Shown here piece by piece: positions 44,502 to 57,425 of a DNA stretch of 64,000 nt. The DNA is taken from the NCBI GenBank assembly GCA_000827265.1, contig KN834771.1:670708-734707 (forward strand), read 5' to 3'. How positions within the stretch are numbered: the first letter of the stretch is position 1; every line of letters starts with the position of its first letter. The stretch comes from Collybiopsis luxurians FD-317 M1. Lineage: Eukaryota > Basidiomycota > Agaricomycetes > Agaricales > Omphalotaceae. A program made the position numbers and the translations under genes. The notes below the pieces were generated by a model, which was not told the origin of the DNA, ran no database searches, and saw only the letters and a list, made by a program, of their open reading frames with translations.

Positions 44502-45710
44502 ATGGCTGGCTATTTCTTCGCGTCACCCATTGATATCGATGTTAAATTGGAGGGTGAAGATGTTCGGAAGATCGTAGAGACCAAGGGCGACAAGGAGAAG
44601 ACTATTTCGTGCCCAGTTTATTATGACGGGGACAGTGTCAGCGGTCAGGTAAATCGAGCTCGTCACTAGTCATGAAACTATGCTAGAGATTTCCTTTAGG
44701 TATCTATTCGTACAAGGGATGGTAAAAAGGTCCAACACGACGGTATCAAGGTGGAATTCGCTGGAAGCATAGGCAAGAATCCATTCAAACATCCTGTAGT
44801 TTATTCGTCGTTGAACAGATCCTCCAGAACTGTTCTATGACCGTGGACACCATCATGAATTCCTTTCACTGTCACAGGAGCTCGCAGCACCGGGAGAGAT
44901 GCGGCAAGCACAGACGTATGATTTCAGCTTCAAGAACGTAGAGAAGCAGTACGAAAGCTATCAAGGTATCAACGTCAAACTAAGGTACGTCGAAACCAAA
45001 CTCTGAGAGTACTGGTGCCTATCAAGCTTTACAGATACTTTGTCCGTGTCACAATATCGCGGCGAATGTCGGACGTAGTGAAGGAAAGAGATATCTGGGT
45101 ACATTCCTTTAGAATGCCGCCAGATAGCAACAACTCTATCAAGATGGAGGTCGGAATCGAAGATTGTCTGCATATCGAATTTGAGTATAACAAGTCCAAG
45201 TACGCTCTTGAACCTCACTCTCGCTTTCCGTATCCAACTCTTTTTTCTGCAGGTACCATCTAAAAGACGTTATCGTTGGTAAAATTTACTTCCTGCTCGT
45301 ACGGATAAAAATCAAGCATATGGAATTGTCTATTATTCGACGAGAGACCACAGGTGCTCCTCCAAACCAGTACAACGAGAGCGAGACTATCACCAAATTC
45401 GAGATAATGGATGGTGCTCCCGTAAGAGGTATGTAAGCTCCCTGTCCCCTCTTGCTGCTTACTACATCTCTCCTAGGCGAAACCATTCCCATCCGTCTCT
45501 TCCTCGGAGGCTTCGACCTAACACCCACGTTCCGTGACGTGAACAAAAAGTTCAGCACACGATATTATCTGAATCTGGTTCTCATAGACGAGGAAAACCG
45601 GAGATACTTCAAGCAGCAGGAAATTACCGTTTTTAGGATACCGGAGGTTCGTCCCGTCCTTTGTTCCTTTTTTCCTTGCCACTAATTCGCTTCGTTCGCT
45701 CTAGAATTAA
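44502..45710 (+). CDS. VPS26: Vps26 retromer subunit
   Basis: Seven exons: 44502-44648, 44700-44772, 44828-44984, 45035-45199, 45253-45428, 45477-45646 and 45705-45710; 297 residues. An arrestin-fold subunit of the retromer that recycles cargo from endosomes to the Golgi. Conserved: MAGYFFASPIDIDVKLEGE, SCPVYYDGDSVSGQ, DGKKVQHDGIKVEF, ELFYDRGHHHEF, NVKLRYFVRVTI, and GETIPIRLFLGGFDLTPT. The second intron begins GCAAGA (GC-AG), needed to join GSI to ELFYDRG. The last exon is only AAT-TAA, giving a C-terminus shorter than in many homologues. Confidence 0.92.
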
Positions 45711-47753
45711 TTTATGCCTCATGTGTTACACATCCATGTACAGTATATTATATCGCTCTTTTACTGCAAGGAATTCATGGTCCTCACAACTCCGAGCTGT
45801 CCTTTGTTGCAAGAAGTCCTCTGCGGGTTTCGAAAACCCAAGGCCGGGCGTTAAAAGCTGCGTCGATTGCGGGATGATATGGCCGGGGATGGCCGGTTTG
45901 ATGCAATATCATCCAAGACAGCACAGACACACCTGGACCGACGTCTATGGGGGTACGAACCGCGTTCTGTCACCAAGCCAAAAATCCCAAGCTGAACACT
46001 CGACGATCCGGACCGTTACATGTTACAGTCGCTGATCTCGTTCCGGTAGGGCGTGGGTTACCCTAAAACATGGTTGAGGGAAACGGTGAAAAACACTCGT
46101 GTTCGGAATCTAATGTGGTGATTCTGTTGAAACCTACTCCCCCGGAAATTCATCCAGAAGGAAGTAACGGCGCCGGGGTTTGTCGTACGGATTTAAAAAT
46201 CACTTGTGGACGGCCTTTGCAAGGGGATGCTGCGTGCTCATATGTCCCTACTATGCAGGCGGGCTATATTCCCCATTTACACCGCTTTGTGGTTACTCGC
46301 CACGTCCTAGGCGAAAATCCCAGCCACACCTGCTCCGCAGATTTTTTCGCCGAAGAGGACTTGTTCGACCCGACAGGGAATATGAAGATGGAGTAGATTG
46401 AGGCTGGCCAGGCTGACAGGTTACTACCGGCTTATAACCAACCATCGAGGTCTTTGCCTCATAGACTTAAGTGGCTGTCCGAATTCCTTCCCAAAGTTTG
46501 AACCGGATACGTAGCACCGCTGAGCCCAATGTGGTCTTGCACTGACATATCCAATTTCGTCTTCACTTCGTTCGGTGCATTTTGGATCGTATCTTTTAGT
46601 TCTAATATAAGTAGAAGAGCGCTGAGACAGATGAATGAAGATCGAACGTGGGTATGGTAAGAGAATTTCCGAGACTCGCTGGGAAGTTCAAAACAATTGA
46701 GGAAGCCGCTGAGCTTGTTTTCGAGTCGTGCCTAATGATGGCCGATGGTAGAGGCAATCTGGGCGCAAGTAGGATCCGAGTCGGATCCAGATCAGCATCG
46801 GGGCTTGCATTGAAGTAGATAGTGCGCGCGCCCCACAAAGATTCAAGTAGCGACTCCGATACGCTGAGATGCGAAGGGTATTGAGATTGAAGCACAACCT
46901 CGCCTGGCATATCAATGAAACAGGACTTCCGTTGCAATAGCGAGCATCATTCTTACATTCACTTGGAAACTTGAGTTTTTGACAGGTATGAGAGGAAAGA
47001 TACTTCCACCACTAGTACTTACCGTCCGTATAGCGTATTCAGGCTATAGTTGATGAACCTTTCTAATGCTAGTCGAACTTTTGCCACCTTCTGACCCTAC
47101 TATGTTGAACCCTATCTCGCGCCGGAGATTTAGGCCTTTAGAGTTTACACAAATAGAACGGATTTAAACGTTCATGTCTCCGGCGCGTGATGGTTACAAG
47201 GTACGAAGCGGGACGAGTACAGTGCACCCGACTTTCTCATAGAAAACTATTTACACAAACCTATACTTAGTCTTACTCCCGAACTTAGAATCACCTGAAC
47301 TAGCTTCATCTGTCAATATTTGAGAGGTGAATCCTGCAGCATCTTTGCCGCCGGTTGCAGTATTTTTGAAGTCTCAGAAGGCTGCATGATACTAGGTCCT
47401 GAGGTATGCTTTAGTATTCGTGGAAAACCTATCTATCTTCTAGCCTCAGCGAGAGAGTACAAGAACTAGATTGCGTTGGTAAAGTCCAAGTGTAAGATTC
47501 AACCGATGATATACCTCTTCATCATGTATCCATGTGCGACATGAAAACAGATCGATAAGTTTACTACGTACCAAGAGTGGCTATTCCTTGTTCTAATTCT
47601 GATTGATTCGAACATGGATTCCCAATCACGGTCATTCTCCAAGAATGTCAGCTGCTACAAATATGCCGTGTGTCTGCATATAAAGGAACCAAGAGTCAAA
47701 AAAGCCACAGCCTTCAAGCAACCTTCGAGAGTGGATACACCTGACTCTCCGAA
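45711..47753. other. Gene-poor 2-kb stretch
   Basis: Contains single-exon ORFs (46070-46396 plus; 46602-46937 minus) without recognisable motifs or splice partners; I see no firm gene. Confidence 0.4.
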
Positions 47754-49106
47754 ATGACTCCAGAGGACCAAGCAATATTGCCAGTGTATGGCCAAAATCT
47801 TTTTTTTTTGGCTTTGCAAATCATTATTTTTGTAACAGGATACGGTAAGTCTTCTGGAACAACACAAATCGGGGACTCTGTGAACTGAGAAAATTCAGGA
47901 ATTTTTCTAGGAATGTTTATGGTTCTTTACTTGGCATTGTAAGTCTGCAGCATTTGCTCGATATTCACGGCTTCACAAGATGCCTTGAAGGAGAGGTTCC
48001 GGAGGCAAACCGAACAGAATGATGGTTCTATGTTTGGCCGGAATTTTCATTGGCTTCACTTGGACGAACATCTGCGCTGCTGGACTTCTGTTAGATCCTT
48101 TAGGTCACGCCAATGTTGAATTTAGCAAAAACACTGGGAAGAGTCTTGTTGCAGAGGCAGAATCGGTAGTGAGCAAGGGTGTGCTTTGGAATGATATGTC
48201 GATCTGGTCTGAAACCATGAATGTATGTGGTGTACCAGCATTTTCAAAATAATCAATTTACTGACAGGAGATTTCACATATGTCTGCCAGATTGTGCTCA
48301 GTGACTTCATTGTAGTTTGGAGGGCCTGGGTATTGTTCCGGAGCAAAAGACTGTGGAAGGGGATCCTTACCATTCTCATGGGCGCAAACACAGGCATGCA
48401 GTTTTTCATCCAGTTGCACACCACTCCTTAGCTCTGACTCAATCTTATTTCTTCTATTTGTAATTCCAGTTATGAACATTATCGACTGCATATATGATAG
48501 TGCCCGAAAGGAGAATCAACCCATGCCAACAAGAACCAACATTGTGGATGCAATTTCTATTGGAATCTCTTTGGTGACCAATATTTTTGCAACACTCTTA
48601 ATCGTGGTCAAGGCTCTGTGAGTACATTCATCCATACGAAATGAGCAGTGAGCCTGAGAACCGACCATTTGTAGAACACACTTGCGCTTCCTTCAGGTAG
48701 CTTCTGACAGTTTACGGCATCAAAGCAAGCCTTTGCATATGATGCTGCTTTTGATTGAATGCGGAGCAGTGTTTTGTGCATTCCAACTCCTTGGTGTTGT
48801 TGCTTTTGGATTGAACACGCTTCCTGGAAGTTTCGGGTTTGTCACATTCTTAACAGCTGCACAGTATCTCTTCAATTTGGTTTCGGTAAGTGGCAATCTC
48901 ACTGCAAACTTTCTCCTGATTCTCAGTTCATCAACTATGGTCTTCTTCAATTACAGGCACTGTACCCCGTTATAGTATTCATTTTGATACACACTAACAA
49001 TTCCCCCGTGAACCGGAGCACTTATTCGACTGCCAATCCTGAATATCATGCAGACCCTGTTACTGTGTCCACCAATTACATTACTGAATCCCAGTTTGAT
49101 GCTTAA
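47754..49106 (+). CDS. Seven-transmembrane-like protein
   Basis: Multi-exon plus-strand gene. Firm exons: 47754-47844 (starts MTPEDQAILPVYGQNLFF), 47899-47938, one beginning at 47991, and a last exon from about 48957 to the stop at 49104-49106. Hydrophobic segments include FFLALQIIIFVTGY, MFMVLYLAL, MMVLCLAGIFIGFTW, VDAISIGISLVTNIFATLL, LIECGAVFCAFQLLGVVAF and ALYPVIVFILIHTNNS. The ALYPxIVxILI ending and helix spacing match a basidiomycete 7-TM family of unknown function. The junction near 48220-48280 needs either an unusually short (38 nt) intron or another solution, so middle exons are provisional. Confidence 0.65.
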
Positions 49107-49547
49107 TCTGCGGAATGTTTTACTGAAGCGTAGTTACAAGACTCTTCCATTTAGTCCACAATATTCTGAAGTGTGTACCACGAGCAGTTATCTCAGAGAT
49201 TTAATTTACTCTACATTCCGTATCTATTGACTAACAGGTGGGAATGTTTATTAAGTAACTCGTGCCCTGCCAATTTTCGGGGGAACAAATAATGATTTGT
49301 GTAAACTATGGACTATTTATATGTACGATGGAAGCAGATTCGAAACAACCTTTTGCTTCTACTCAACCTAGGTACTACGTAGACCCAGGGGACGGTAATG
49401 CTAGGGTCTCCGATATCAACCATGTTACTGGAGCGCGGAATACTCAGTATTCTGTAGTATGAATACTAGGTGACAATCCCAAGGAATTCAGGTCACGGAT
49501 ACTCGTAATGCACCCTGCAAGATGTATCTGTTAATATAATGTAGCCT
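49107..49547. other. 3' flank of the 7-TM gene
   Basis: No gene seen. Confidence 0.4.
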
Positions 49548-50026
49548 GGTAACCAAGCCCTCGACGAATTGTTGCTGCTAAACAGGAAACCTCGTTAGAG
49601 GCTTGGGAAACCGGAAGCAAATTGTCGCGGAGACTTTTGACCTGCCGATTATAGAAGGTGCATCCACCTTCCTTATATATTTTTAGATGGGAAAGTTGAA
49701 CTTCGTAGAATTTTACTTACGTACTTCGACGATGCGACGCGATAACGTATATTATTTCATGAAATCTTATCCTCTCCCACTTGAAGATGAACTAGATAAC
49801 ATTCAAAGTGAATCTCTGTAGATTCTACAGAAAAAACTGCTTCAAATGGATCCAGCAGCCCGAAGCAAGATTCCACTCTCATTCATTCATTCTCTCAGAA
49901 ACAAATCAAACCTCGGCTTTGCGACCCTGTCTGCTTGTTTATTCTGCGACTCAAGGCTACGAGATATCAAAATCTCTCCAATGGTTTCCTGTTTAGCAGC
50001 TACAACCCGTCGAGGGCTTGGTTACC
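49548..50026. repeat. 44-bp inverted repeat pair enclosing about 390 bp
   Basis: Arm 49548-49591 (starts GGTAACCAAGCCCTCGACGA) is nearly the reverse complement of arm 49983-50026. The arms differ at a few positions. No target duplication or transposase was seen, so this may be a non-autonomous element or hairpin remnant. Confidence 0.7.
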
Positions 50027-52441
50027 GGGCTAAATATAGTGAACTTATTACGCATTTGGTAAAATTTAAAGACCCGGACCCACCTGAAAAAGATATCTAA
50101 TGAGAAGCACCTGGCTTCCGAACACTGATCAATTTCGTCGCTCATTTTCAGGGTACAAGTTACACCAAAGTTACACCCAGTCAATTGTTTCACTTCGTCC
50201 TTCGTTTTTCTTCTTTTATTGCAAATTTAAAGATTCGGGTGTTGGATTAAACTCTAGAATCCAGTTTATAGCAGAATCCCGTTGCAAACTCGCAACGGTT
50301 CATCTCATTCAATGTAGTATAAGTACCAAATGAAACAAAGATAAGGTATTTGTAAATGATAAGAAAGCATATGGAATGATAGGAATAAAGGTTTAAGTTG
50401 CGGAATATGTGTCGGGATTCGCGGAACAATTGGAACTAACCCGATATCTCCAACATCGGGTTCTTCTTAACAAAGCATTGTTCTTTCTTTCATTCGTTTT
50501 CCAAGCAATAAGCGCCACATACAATCTGAATACTCAATGAAACAGCACTAGCCGCATCAATATGCGACGCTTTGACATTCCATACATAGTAATTTGAGGA
50601 CGCGGATCCCCAAGGTCCATCATCCTCAAACACTTTCTTTTCAGCTTGGGCTATAACGCAGTAATGGCCGGTAATCTGTTAGCGAATTTATTCTATAGCA
50701 AGTAAGGTAGATTCGTCGAAAGGTCGTGCTTGCACCAAGATCTTGTAGCCCTAGTTCGTCTTTGTATGGATATGCAGAACGGGAGGCGGAATGGAATCCC
50801 GGCCCCTGCTCACATTTAAGAATGCGCTACCTCCATAGCACATGCTATACAGTCTTCGACTCTTGGCTTACCTCTATCGAATGGATGACACAACCCCGAA
50901 CCTTTGGCCGATTTGCGCCGGTAAAGCGTGATCCATTGTAATATGTACCTATCGGCGGGGAGACCGAACTCCCGCCAAGTCGGTCTTTTGCTGCATACCA
51001 TGGCCTTTCCTCGTCCACATGAGCCGTAGAGAGTCGGTACTATTCATTGTTCACATTGTTACCGTCCAGCCTTTCCCAATGCCCCACTGCCAGCCGGAAA
51101 CAATAATCCAGGGTGTTGTCAACGATCCGAACGAGGCTTAGAACATGGTCGGGATCGATAATGGCCGAAGAATAATACTGGAGAAGTTTTGAGGACTCAA
51201 CTGCGAAGACGAGGTCCGGTGTTACAGTAGCACTGAAGAAAGAGAAAATTGAATGTTCGAAGCTGTAACTGTTTGAAATTCTTGTCCATCCGTTGATCTT
51301 ATGGAGGTATTGCGATGAATGTGTATGATGTCCACTTCGGCTGATGGGCTTCAACCATCTGTTTTAAAGTGATATTCTGGCAGCTATGTGCTGTCTTAAC
51401 CACATAGCCATTCGGTCCAGATTAAAAACGGCGATGCCGACTGAAATTTTAGAAGCTGAGTGCAACTTTGGGGGGTACCAGGCAAGCTCGTGAGCCGTAA
51501 GCTGCACCAGGTAAGTATCTTAATAAGACGCTATCAAGACTATCAAGACTCTATTTCTTCGGATCAAAGTACCACAGTTTGGTTGCTAATGTAGATGAAC
51601 GAAAAATTTTTTTTAGTTCACGTCGTCCAGTCCAAATAGAAAGATCAGTACATTCTTTTGTTGGCTCCATACACTGGTGACGGCATTGTTCAAAAAATAT
51701 ATGTTGCGGGTGCGACTTTGAAGCGGAAAGTTTATTCTTGTTACGTTCCGTTTATAGAGTAGTAAGGACCTCGAGGTTCCATCTGCAGAATGTTCTGCGA
51801 CTTCTCGAGGCACCCTCGACCGCTTCGAGTCTCTTTTTTTACGCTTGACGTCATGTCCGAAGCGGCGGGCTTGGGCGTCAAACTGCTGAATCCAGCACAA
51901 GATCGGCGCGGCACGTTTTACGGAATTACCGGAGTTACGGGGATTATAGCTGCTTGGATTGCAAGATGTTACTAGCACAGACCTCTGTACAAAGGCTAAC
52001 CGTTCCCGCCAAGTTCCCGCCTCATTCGGCCACAGGTTTGCCAATCCCAGGGTCCACGTAGCCGTTGCCCGCTCGGATCCCAAAATTCATTCGCCCTATT
52101 TTTCGGTGTTCAGTGAGAATTTACAGTAACCCGGTTGATCAGTTGCTCAGTTGGTCATGATTAACTGCGGGATCTACTAATGATCTGCAAAATGCAGCGA
52201 ACCAGTGTGCAATGGGGTTGGTAGGGTGGGTTGAATGATCACCATACGTACATACAATCGTTGTCGCTCCTCTCTCCACTGTATCCTGCGCAAGTCATAA
52301 TCGGAATCAGAAGCACAGTCCGATAGCGTATAGACGCGTAACCTTTTCAGGTGCTTACTTCCGCATGGGTACAGTTTTTAGTAAGTATGTATGTAGGCCC
52401 ACGCAATTCCGGGTCGGGCAGGCGGGCTCCCAGCCAATGCT
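50027..52441. other. Gene-poor 2.4-kb stretch
   Basis: Several ORFs of 60-156 codons on both strands lack motifs, splice partners or good starts. I see no supported gene. Confidence 0.4.
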
Positions 52442-52447
52442 TATATA
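52442..52447 (+). promoter_or_regulatory. TATA box of the beta-propeller gene
   Basis: TATATA about 80 bases upstream of the ATG at 52525. Confidence 0.45.
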
Positions 52448-52524
52448 GGTAGGTTAAGACTGGAAGTATCATTGACGGTTCGCCCAATCCCCCCTTCGCT
52501 TTCTCTTAAATTAACGCCCCAAAG

Positions 52525-53627
52525 ATGCGCGGAGTCTTTCGAACAGCTGCTTTCTTGGGAAGCGCTATTGGCTTGACCTTCTCAGCGACTGTCCCTCAGA
52601 GACGAGGTACGTACCGCCTGACTGAATAGTATTGAGTTTCTCAACCTCCTCCTTCCATCTAACCACAGCCAGCGAAGGCACCGTCGAGACCGTCTACACC
52701 TTTTCCAGTGGAACCATCATGGAAAACCTCGCAATCCGCTCCAACGGCCAAATCCTCGGTACCATCATCACCGCACCCAACCTCTACCTCTTCGACCCCC
52801 AAGTAAACTCCTCCGCAACCCTCGTCCACTCCTTCGACGCATACCAAGTCATCTTCGGTATCGCCGAACTCGACACCGACCAGTTCTACGTCGTAACGGG
52901 GAACGCCTCTGTAGCCAGTCTCACTAGCGAAAAGGGAAGTTGGTCAGCTTGGAAGGTCGATATGTCCTTATTCGATAACTCGTCTTCCTCGGATGAATTC
53001 ATCACCAAAGTCATCGACTTTCCCGACGCCCTCCTCCTAAATGGCATAGGCGTCTTATCAAAAGAAAACGGCCTACTATACATCACAGACTCCTTCGCAG
53101 GATCCGTCAGCGTCCTAGACCTCAACACCGGAAAGAACTACGTCGCCATCAACAACACCTACACAGTCGTACCCGAATCCGCCTCGTTCCCTTTTGGCGC
53201 CAACGGCGTACACACGTACCAAAATACCTCGTCAGGCGCGGCAGACGACACGCCGTACGCATTCTTCACCAACTCTGCGCAATCCGTGCTCGTGCGTGTA
53301 CCTATCGATTTGACGGACGGTATGCCTACGGGTGATTCGGAGGTTGTGCTCTCTGGACTTCAGATGGACGACTTTACGTTCGATAGTCAGGGAAACATTC
53401 TTACGGCCGTCGTGGGTTCGAACGAAATTATCAAAATCGATCAGAATACTGGGGATTATACCGTCGTTGGTGGAAGCGTTAACGGTACGGCGCTGGTTGG
53501 CCCATCAGCTATCCAACTGGGACGATTGCAGAGCGACAATACGATGGCATACATCACTTTGAACGGAGGTTTCGGTACGGTCCCTGGAGCTGTGAAGCAG
53601 TTGGATTTGGGTCCTGCCTTGGTGTAA
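52525..53627 (+). CDS. Secreted six-bladed beta-propeller protein (SMP-30/strictosidine-synthase-like)
   Basis: Two exons, 52525-52606 and 52669-53627; 346 residues. The N-terminus (MRGVFRTAAFLGSAIGLTFS) is a signal peptide. The mature protein shows repeated propeller-blade motifs such as NLAIRSNGQILGT, GLLYITDSFAGSVSVLDLNT, and DFTFDSQGNILTAVVGSNEI, and many N-glycosylation sites. It resembles the SMP-30/gluconolactonase/LRE-like group, which includes lactonases; the exact substrate cannot be deduced. Codon use is strongly C-ending in its first half, often a sign of high expression. Confidence 0.8.
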
Positions 53628-53787
53628 GTTGTCGGAAGGAAAAGGATATCTTTATTACCGCGTATATTATCGACCAGACATAACGAATATCCCCCCAACT
53701 TTAACTGGATACATTTGTAGATTCAATCCTGTATTTTTTTTAGCAAGCATTGCCTTTTAGTACATTGAAATTGCATATTTTCTTCGT

Positions 53788-55628
53788 TCAACTTTCCCTA
53801 ACGACCTCTCTTACACTCTCCGCAAAGATATCGCATCCCTTCTTCATATCCTCCTCGGAAATGTTCAACGGCGGAATAAACCTCACCACTTCATACACGC
53901 TCGTCGTCAACAGGAGCATTCCTTTCTCGATACACTTTTTCGCTACCCGACTCGCCATGCCTTTCTTCACCGATAAGCCTTTGGGCGTGGAGGGGTCAAA
54001 AGCGGCCCCAGGTGCCTCGGAAGACGCGAATTCCATTGCGACCATCAGTCCGCTCCCACGTACGTCGAGAATATAGGGAGCAAGGGTTTGGTCGTCCTTT
54101 AATCCATCGAGGGCAGCGAACAGCTGTTTCGATCTGAAAAGTAGTTTAGGACAGCGATTTCGCCCAACGAACCATATACACACCGAGCTTGGACATTGTC
54201 CAAGATTTTTTCTTCACGGAAGGCGTCAGCTACAGCACAAGCGGCTGCGCAGGATACTGGGTTTCCAGCGTAGGTGCCGCCCTAAGGAAACGCATCAACT
54301 TGATGGCACCGATGACGAATGAATGAGCTCACCATTGACCCTGGCGCAAGTTTGTCCGTCAGCTCCTTCCGGCTTACTATACCGCTAAGAGGGAATCCGT
54401 TTGCAAGACCCTAGCAAGGGATGAGCATCAGGTAATGTGAATGCTAGTCTGGCCAATCATACCTTGGCCATCAAGAGGATATCAGGCTTAACCCCACTCT
54501 GCTCGATGAAGAACCAGGAACCTGCCCTTCCGAAACCAGACTGAACCTCGTCGATAATTAACAAGATTCCATATTGGTCGCACACCGCCCGTAAACCCTC
54601 CAAGAACTCTTTCGGTGCAGGAATGTATCCACCTTCACCCAGAACAGGCTCGACGATGATTGCTGCGGTATCCTTGGGCGAAGTTTGCTGGGAAAGGAGG
54701 AGATGTAATTGGTACAGGGATTGTTCGGTCAGGACCGAGGGTGGAGCGGAAGGTGGAAGTCCGTGTTGATGCCAGAAGGGGAAGGGGATGGAAAATACTC
54801 CAGGCTATAGAAAAGTCCATACACGATTTAATTGAGAATTGTCGTTGAAGAACATACCATCAATGGAGCTTGCCTATCCGAGTAACTAGTCTTGCTTTTG
54901 GTGAGAGCCATTGACCCATAAGTACGTCCGTGGTATGCACCTACAAAGCACATTCAGCGATACGGTACATATCTATAAAGCTTCACCTACCTTGCATCGA
55001 AATAATGTTCTGTCTTCCGGTCAAAATCCTAGCCATTTTGATCGCGCCTTCAACTGCTTCGGTCCCGGAGTTCCAGAAGAAGAACGAGTCGAGCGAGGAA
55101 TGGGGCATAGCAGGGAGTAATTTCTCGATAAGCCGGAGGTAGGGCTCGCTGAATGCAATGCTACACTGTGAACGGTAGGCATCCATTCGATGATAGTAGG
55201 ACGCGACTTACCTGAGCGTGTACAATATTCATACACTGATCAGCCGCAGCCTTGCTCACTTTCGGGTGACAATGACCTAGGATAAGCTGTCAGGATCACC
55301 GTTCATTCGAGCTGAATGAACTAATTTATGTACCCAGGTTTGTAACGCCAATTCCACAAGTAAAATCGAGCATCTTCTTTCCGTCTAGGTATTCAACATA
55401 TGAGCCTGATCCTTTAGCCATAACGCCCTCGGTGATTCTCCCCAGCCCATTTGTAACGTGGTGTTTTCCAAAGTCGTTCAAGGCTGCAGCAGAAGATGTA
55501 TATCGAAGTCCACCGCGTTGAAGGAGAGGGGATCTGGCAGAATAAGTCAACCAAAACTAGATATTCAACCGAAATAATGAGCATGCTCACCGCACAAGAC
55601 GGCCAGAGCGAGCTAGAATGGGCAGCAT
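53788..55628 (-). CDS. Class-III aminotransferase, 4-aminobutyrate aminotransferase-like, mitochondrial
   Basis: Nine exons on the minus strand: 55591-55628, 55334-55533, 55212-55276, 54991-55165, 54858-54940, 54463-54804, 54333-54410, 54184-54281 and 53788-54133; 474 residues. PLP enzyme that probably moves the amino group of GABA (or a similar omega-amino acid) to 2-oxoglutarate. Seen: an Arg/Ser-rich mitochondrial presequence ([20 protein letters not shown]), the PLP phosphate site [27 protein letters not shown], the [13 protein letters not shown] aspartate motif, and the Schiff-base lysine in [15 protein letters not shown]. The C-terminal ARFxPPLN-type region is [13 protein letters not shown]. 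Substrate is inferred from family resemblance only. Confidence 0.9.
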
Positions 55629-57425
55629 GATGACTCGAGTTCGTTGATTGTGACGAGCTCGACGTTTCGTTAAAGGCAGCGACAGAACGGGCTCGGGAGG
55701 GTCATAGGTCACGTCAGCTTACCTAAGTCAAGTTGGCGGAAGCGGAACATCCGCGGAGCCTCCGCTCCGTACCTTAGGTCGAGCAGAACTATCCTTTGCC
55801 AGACTAGCTTCAAAGATCCAGAGAAGGCGAAAATATTTACGTGTTCCGAGCTTCACCTCCGAGTCTATATATGATTGAATGTTCCAAGTTGTTCGGAACA
55901 TCTCGCGCGTGCAGTCATAAGTCTAATGTCAGGGGGATCAGGTTATGATATCTTTGCTACGAAAACTTCGAATCTGAAGCAACATCGAATACTTATGTCG
56001 TGCTTGCTTCAGATATAAAATCGCGCAAATTATAATCTTAAAGCACTTTGGACAATCAGAAACAGTTCCTGACCTTTTTGTCCACTCGTACAGACAAAGT
56101 TCTAGGCGCTCTGCAAGCTAAGCGCTGTCTCTCGTCGATGCTCCCTTGCTCGACTCTGACCGATTGTAGTTAACCTTAACTGGTGTCAAATTGCGCTGTA
56201 AACAGGCTGCAGCTGTAGCTCCTCTCTATCACCAATGGGTTACTAATAAAGGTCATCAATATTTGCGAGTATCAACGCGGTAAGATGTTTTGATAATGAG
56301 CAAGTAATGGCTCGGGGCTCTCATGCTCTGGCTCTGTTCTAGGTTGACCAGGATTCATGCATCGATCGCTCTCAATCGGATTGCACCTATAAATATTCTT
56401 CCCCGCATATTTCCTACTAGCACGCATGTTAGCTACGACTAGATATAGAGTTCTTCGAGGCACCTGCCTGGGTTATCTTCACTTCTGAGGAGCAGGTCAG
56501 GCCTCATCGTTCCCGTTGGACAATGCTTATCCACTCATTCTGAAGTTTGTTTTCGTTTACTGCTGCCATTGGTCCCACACAGCCGACCGTGCGTTATCGC
56601 TATTAGTATACTGTCACCAACCATAGTACAGAGAATATTCGCTAAAGTGCTCCTTGCCTACTTATAATTCCGATTCCTTTGATATTTGCTTGTCGGACAC
56701 GAGACGGATGGACGAGAATTTTAATTTTTCCCCGGATCGTTCTGAGTCATTATTTTAGGGTTGTTCAGCCATTCATCGACGATATTGGTTCTGTATATCA
56801 GACAAGGACGTCGCTTTGATGCAATGCTCGACGCGTTTCGAATTATTCCATACACAGCGCGGATACATAACTGGAAGGGGTCGGCGGCAACCGAATTTCC
56901 ATTTCCTGCAGCCCTCACCATCGTCTGGCTATTGAGTACTCTGAGTTTGATCCAAATTCAGCTTGGAAGCCGTTAAATATTGCACTGGCTTCCAAGTATT
57001 TGGTTCTGCGTTTCGCGAAGCAATTTTTTTACTTCCGATATCCACAAGATAAGTTGATCCAGGAAGAGACAATCGATTCTCAGTGACTGCGAAGCACGAC
57101 TACGCAATCCTCGGCGAAGGCGCACTTATGCTTCCTAAATGTCATAATCCAACAAAGACCGATGTTGACTGGGCTCAGACCACTGTAAAAAACTGGGTAA
57201 GATACTAATATCCATCTTGTCCATTCCGTTCTGACACTGACTTCGAGCTGGTCCTCATGTTACCTTCATTGCTGTCGAGGCTTAGTTTTCACTTTCGTGA
57301 CTGATTCAGCCAGATAGTATTTTCTCGTTCAATGCAGTGAACTTCAATAGCAACCGTCTATTATCCATAAATTCCATAATTATCATCATGGTTTTATCCA
57401 AAATTCACCAAACACCTTTTGCATC
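55629..57425. other. Gene-poor 1.8-kb stretch
   Basis: No supported gene; small ORFs have no motifs. Confidence 0.45.

Noticed and set aside
46070..46396. 108-codon plus-strand ORF
   Set aside because: ATG start, but no recognisable motif, no conserved neighbour and no splice context; left as unsupported.
51613..52083. 156-codon minus-strand ORF
   Set aside because: Starts with TTG, odd composition, no motif or exon partner.
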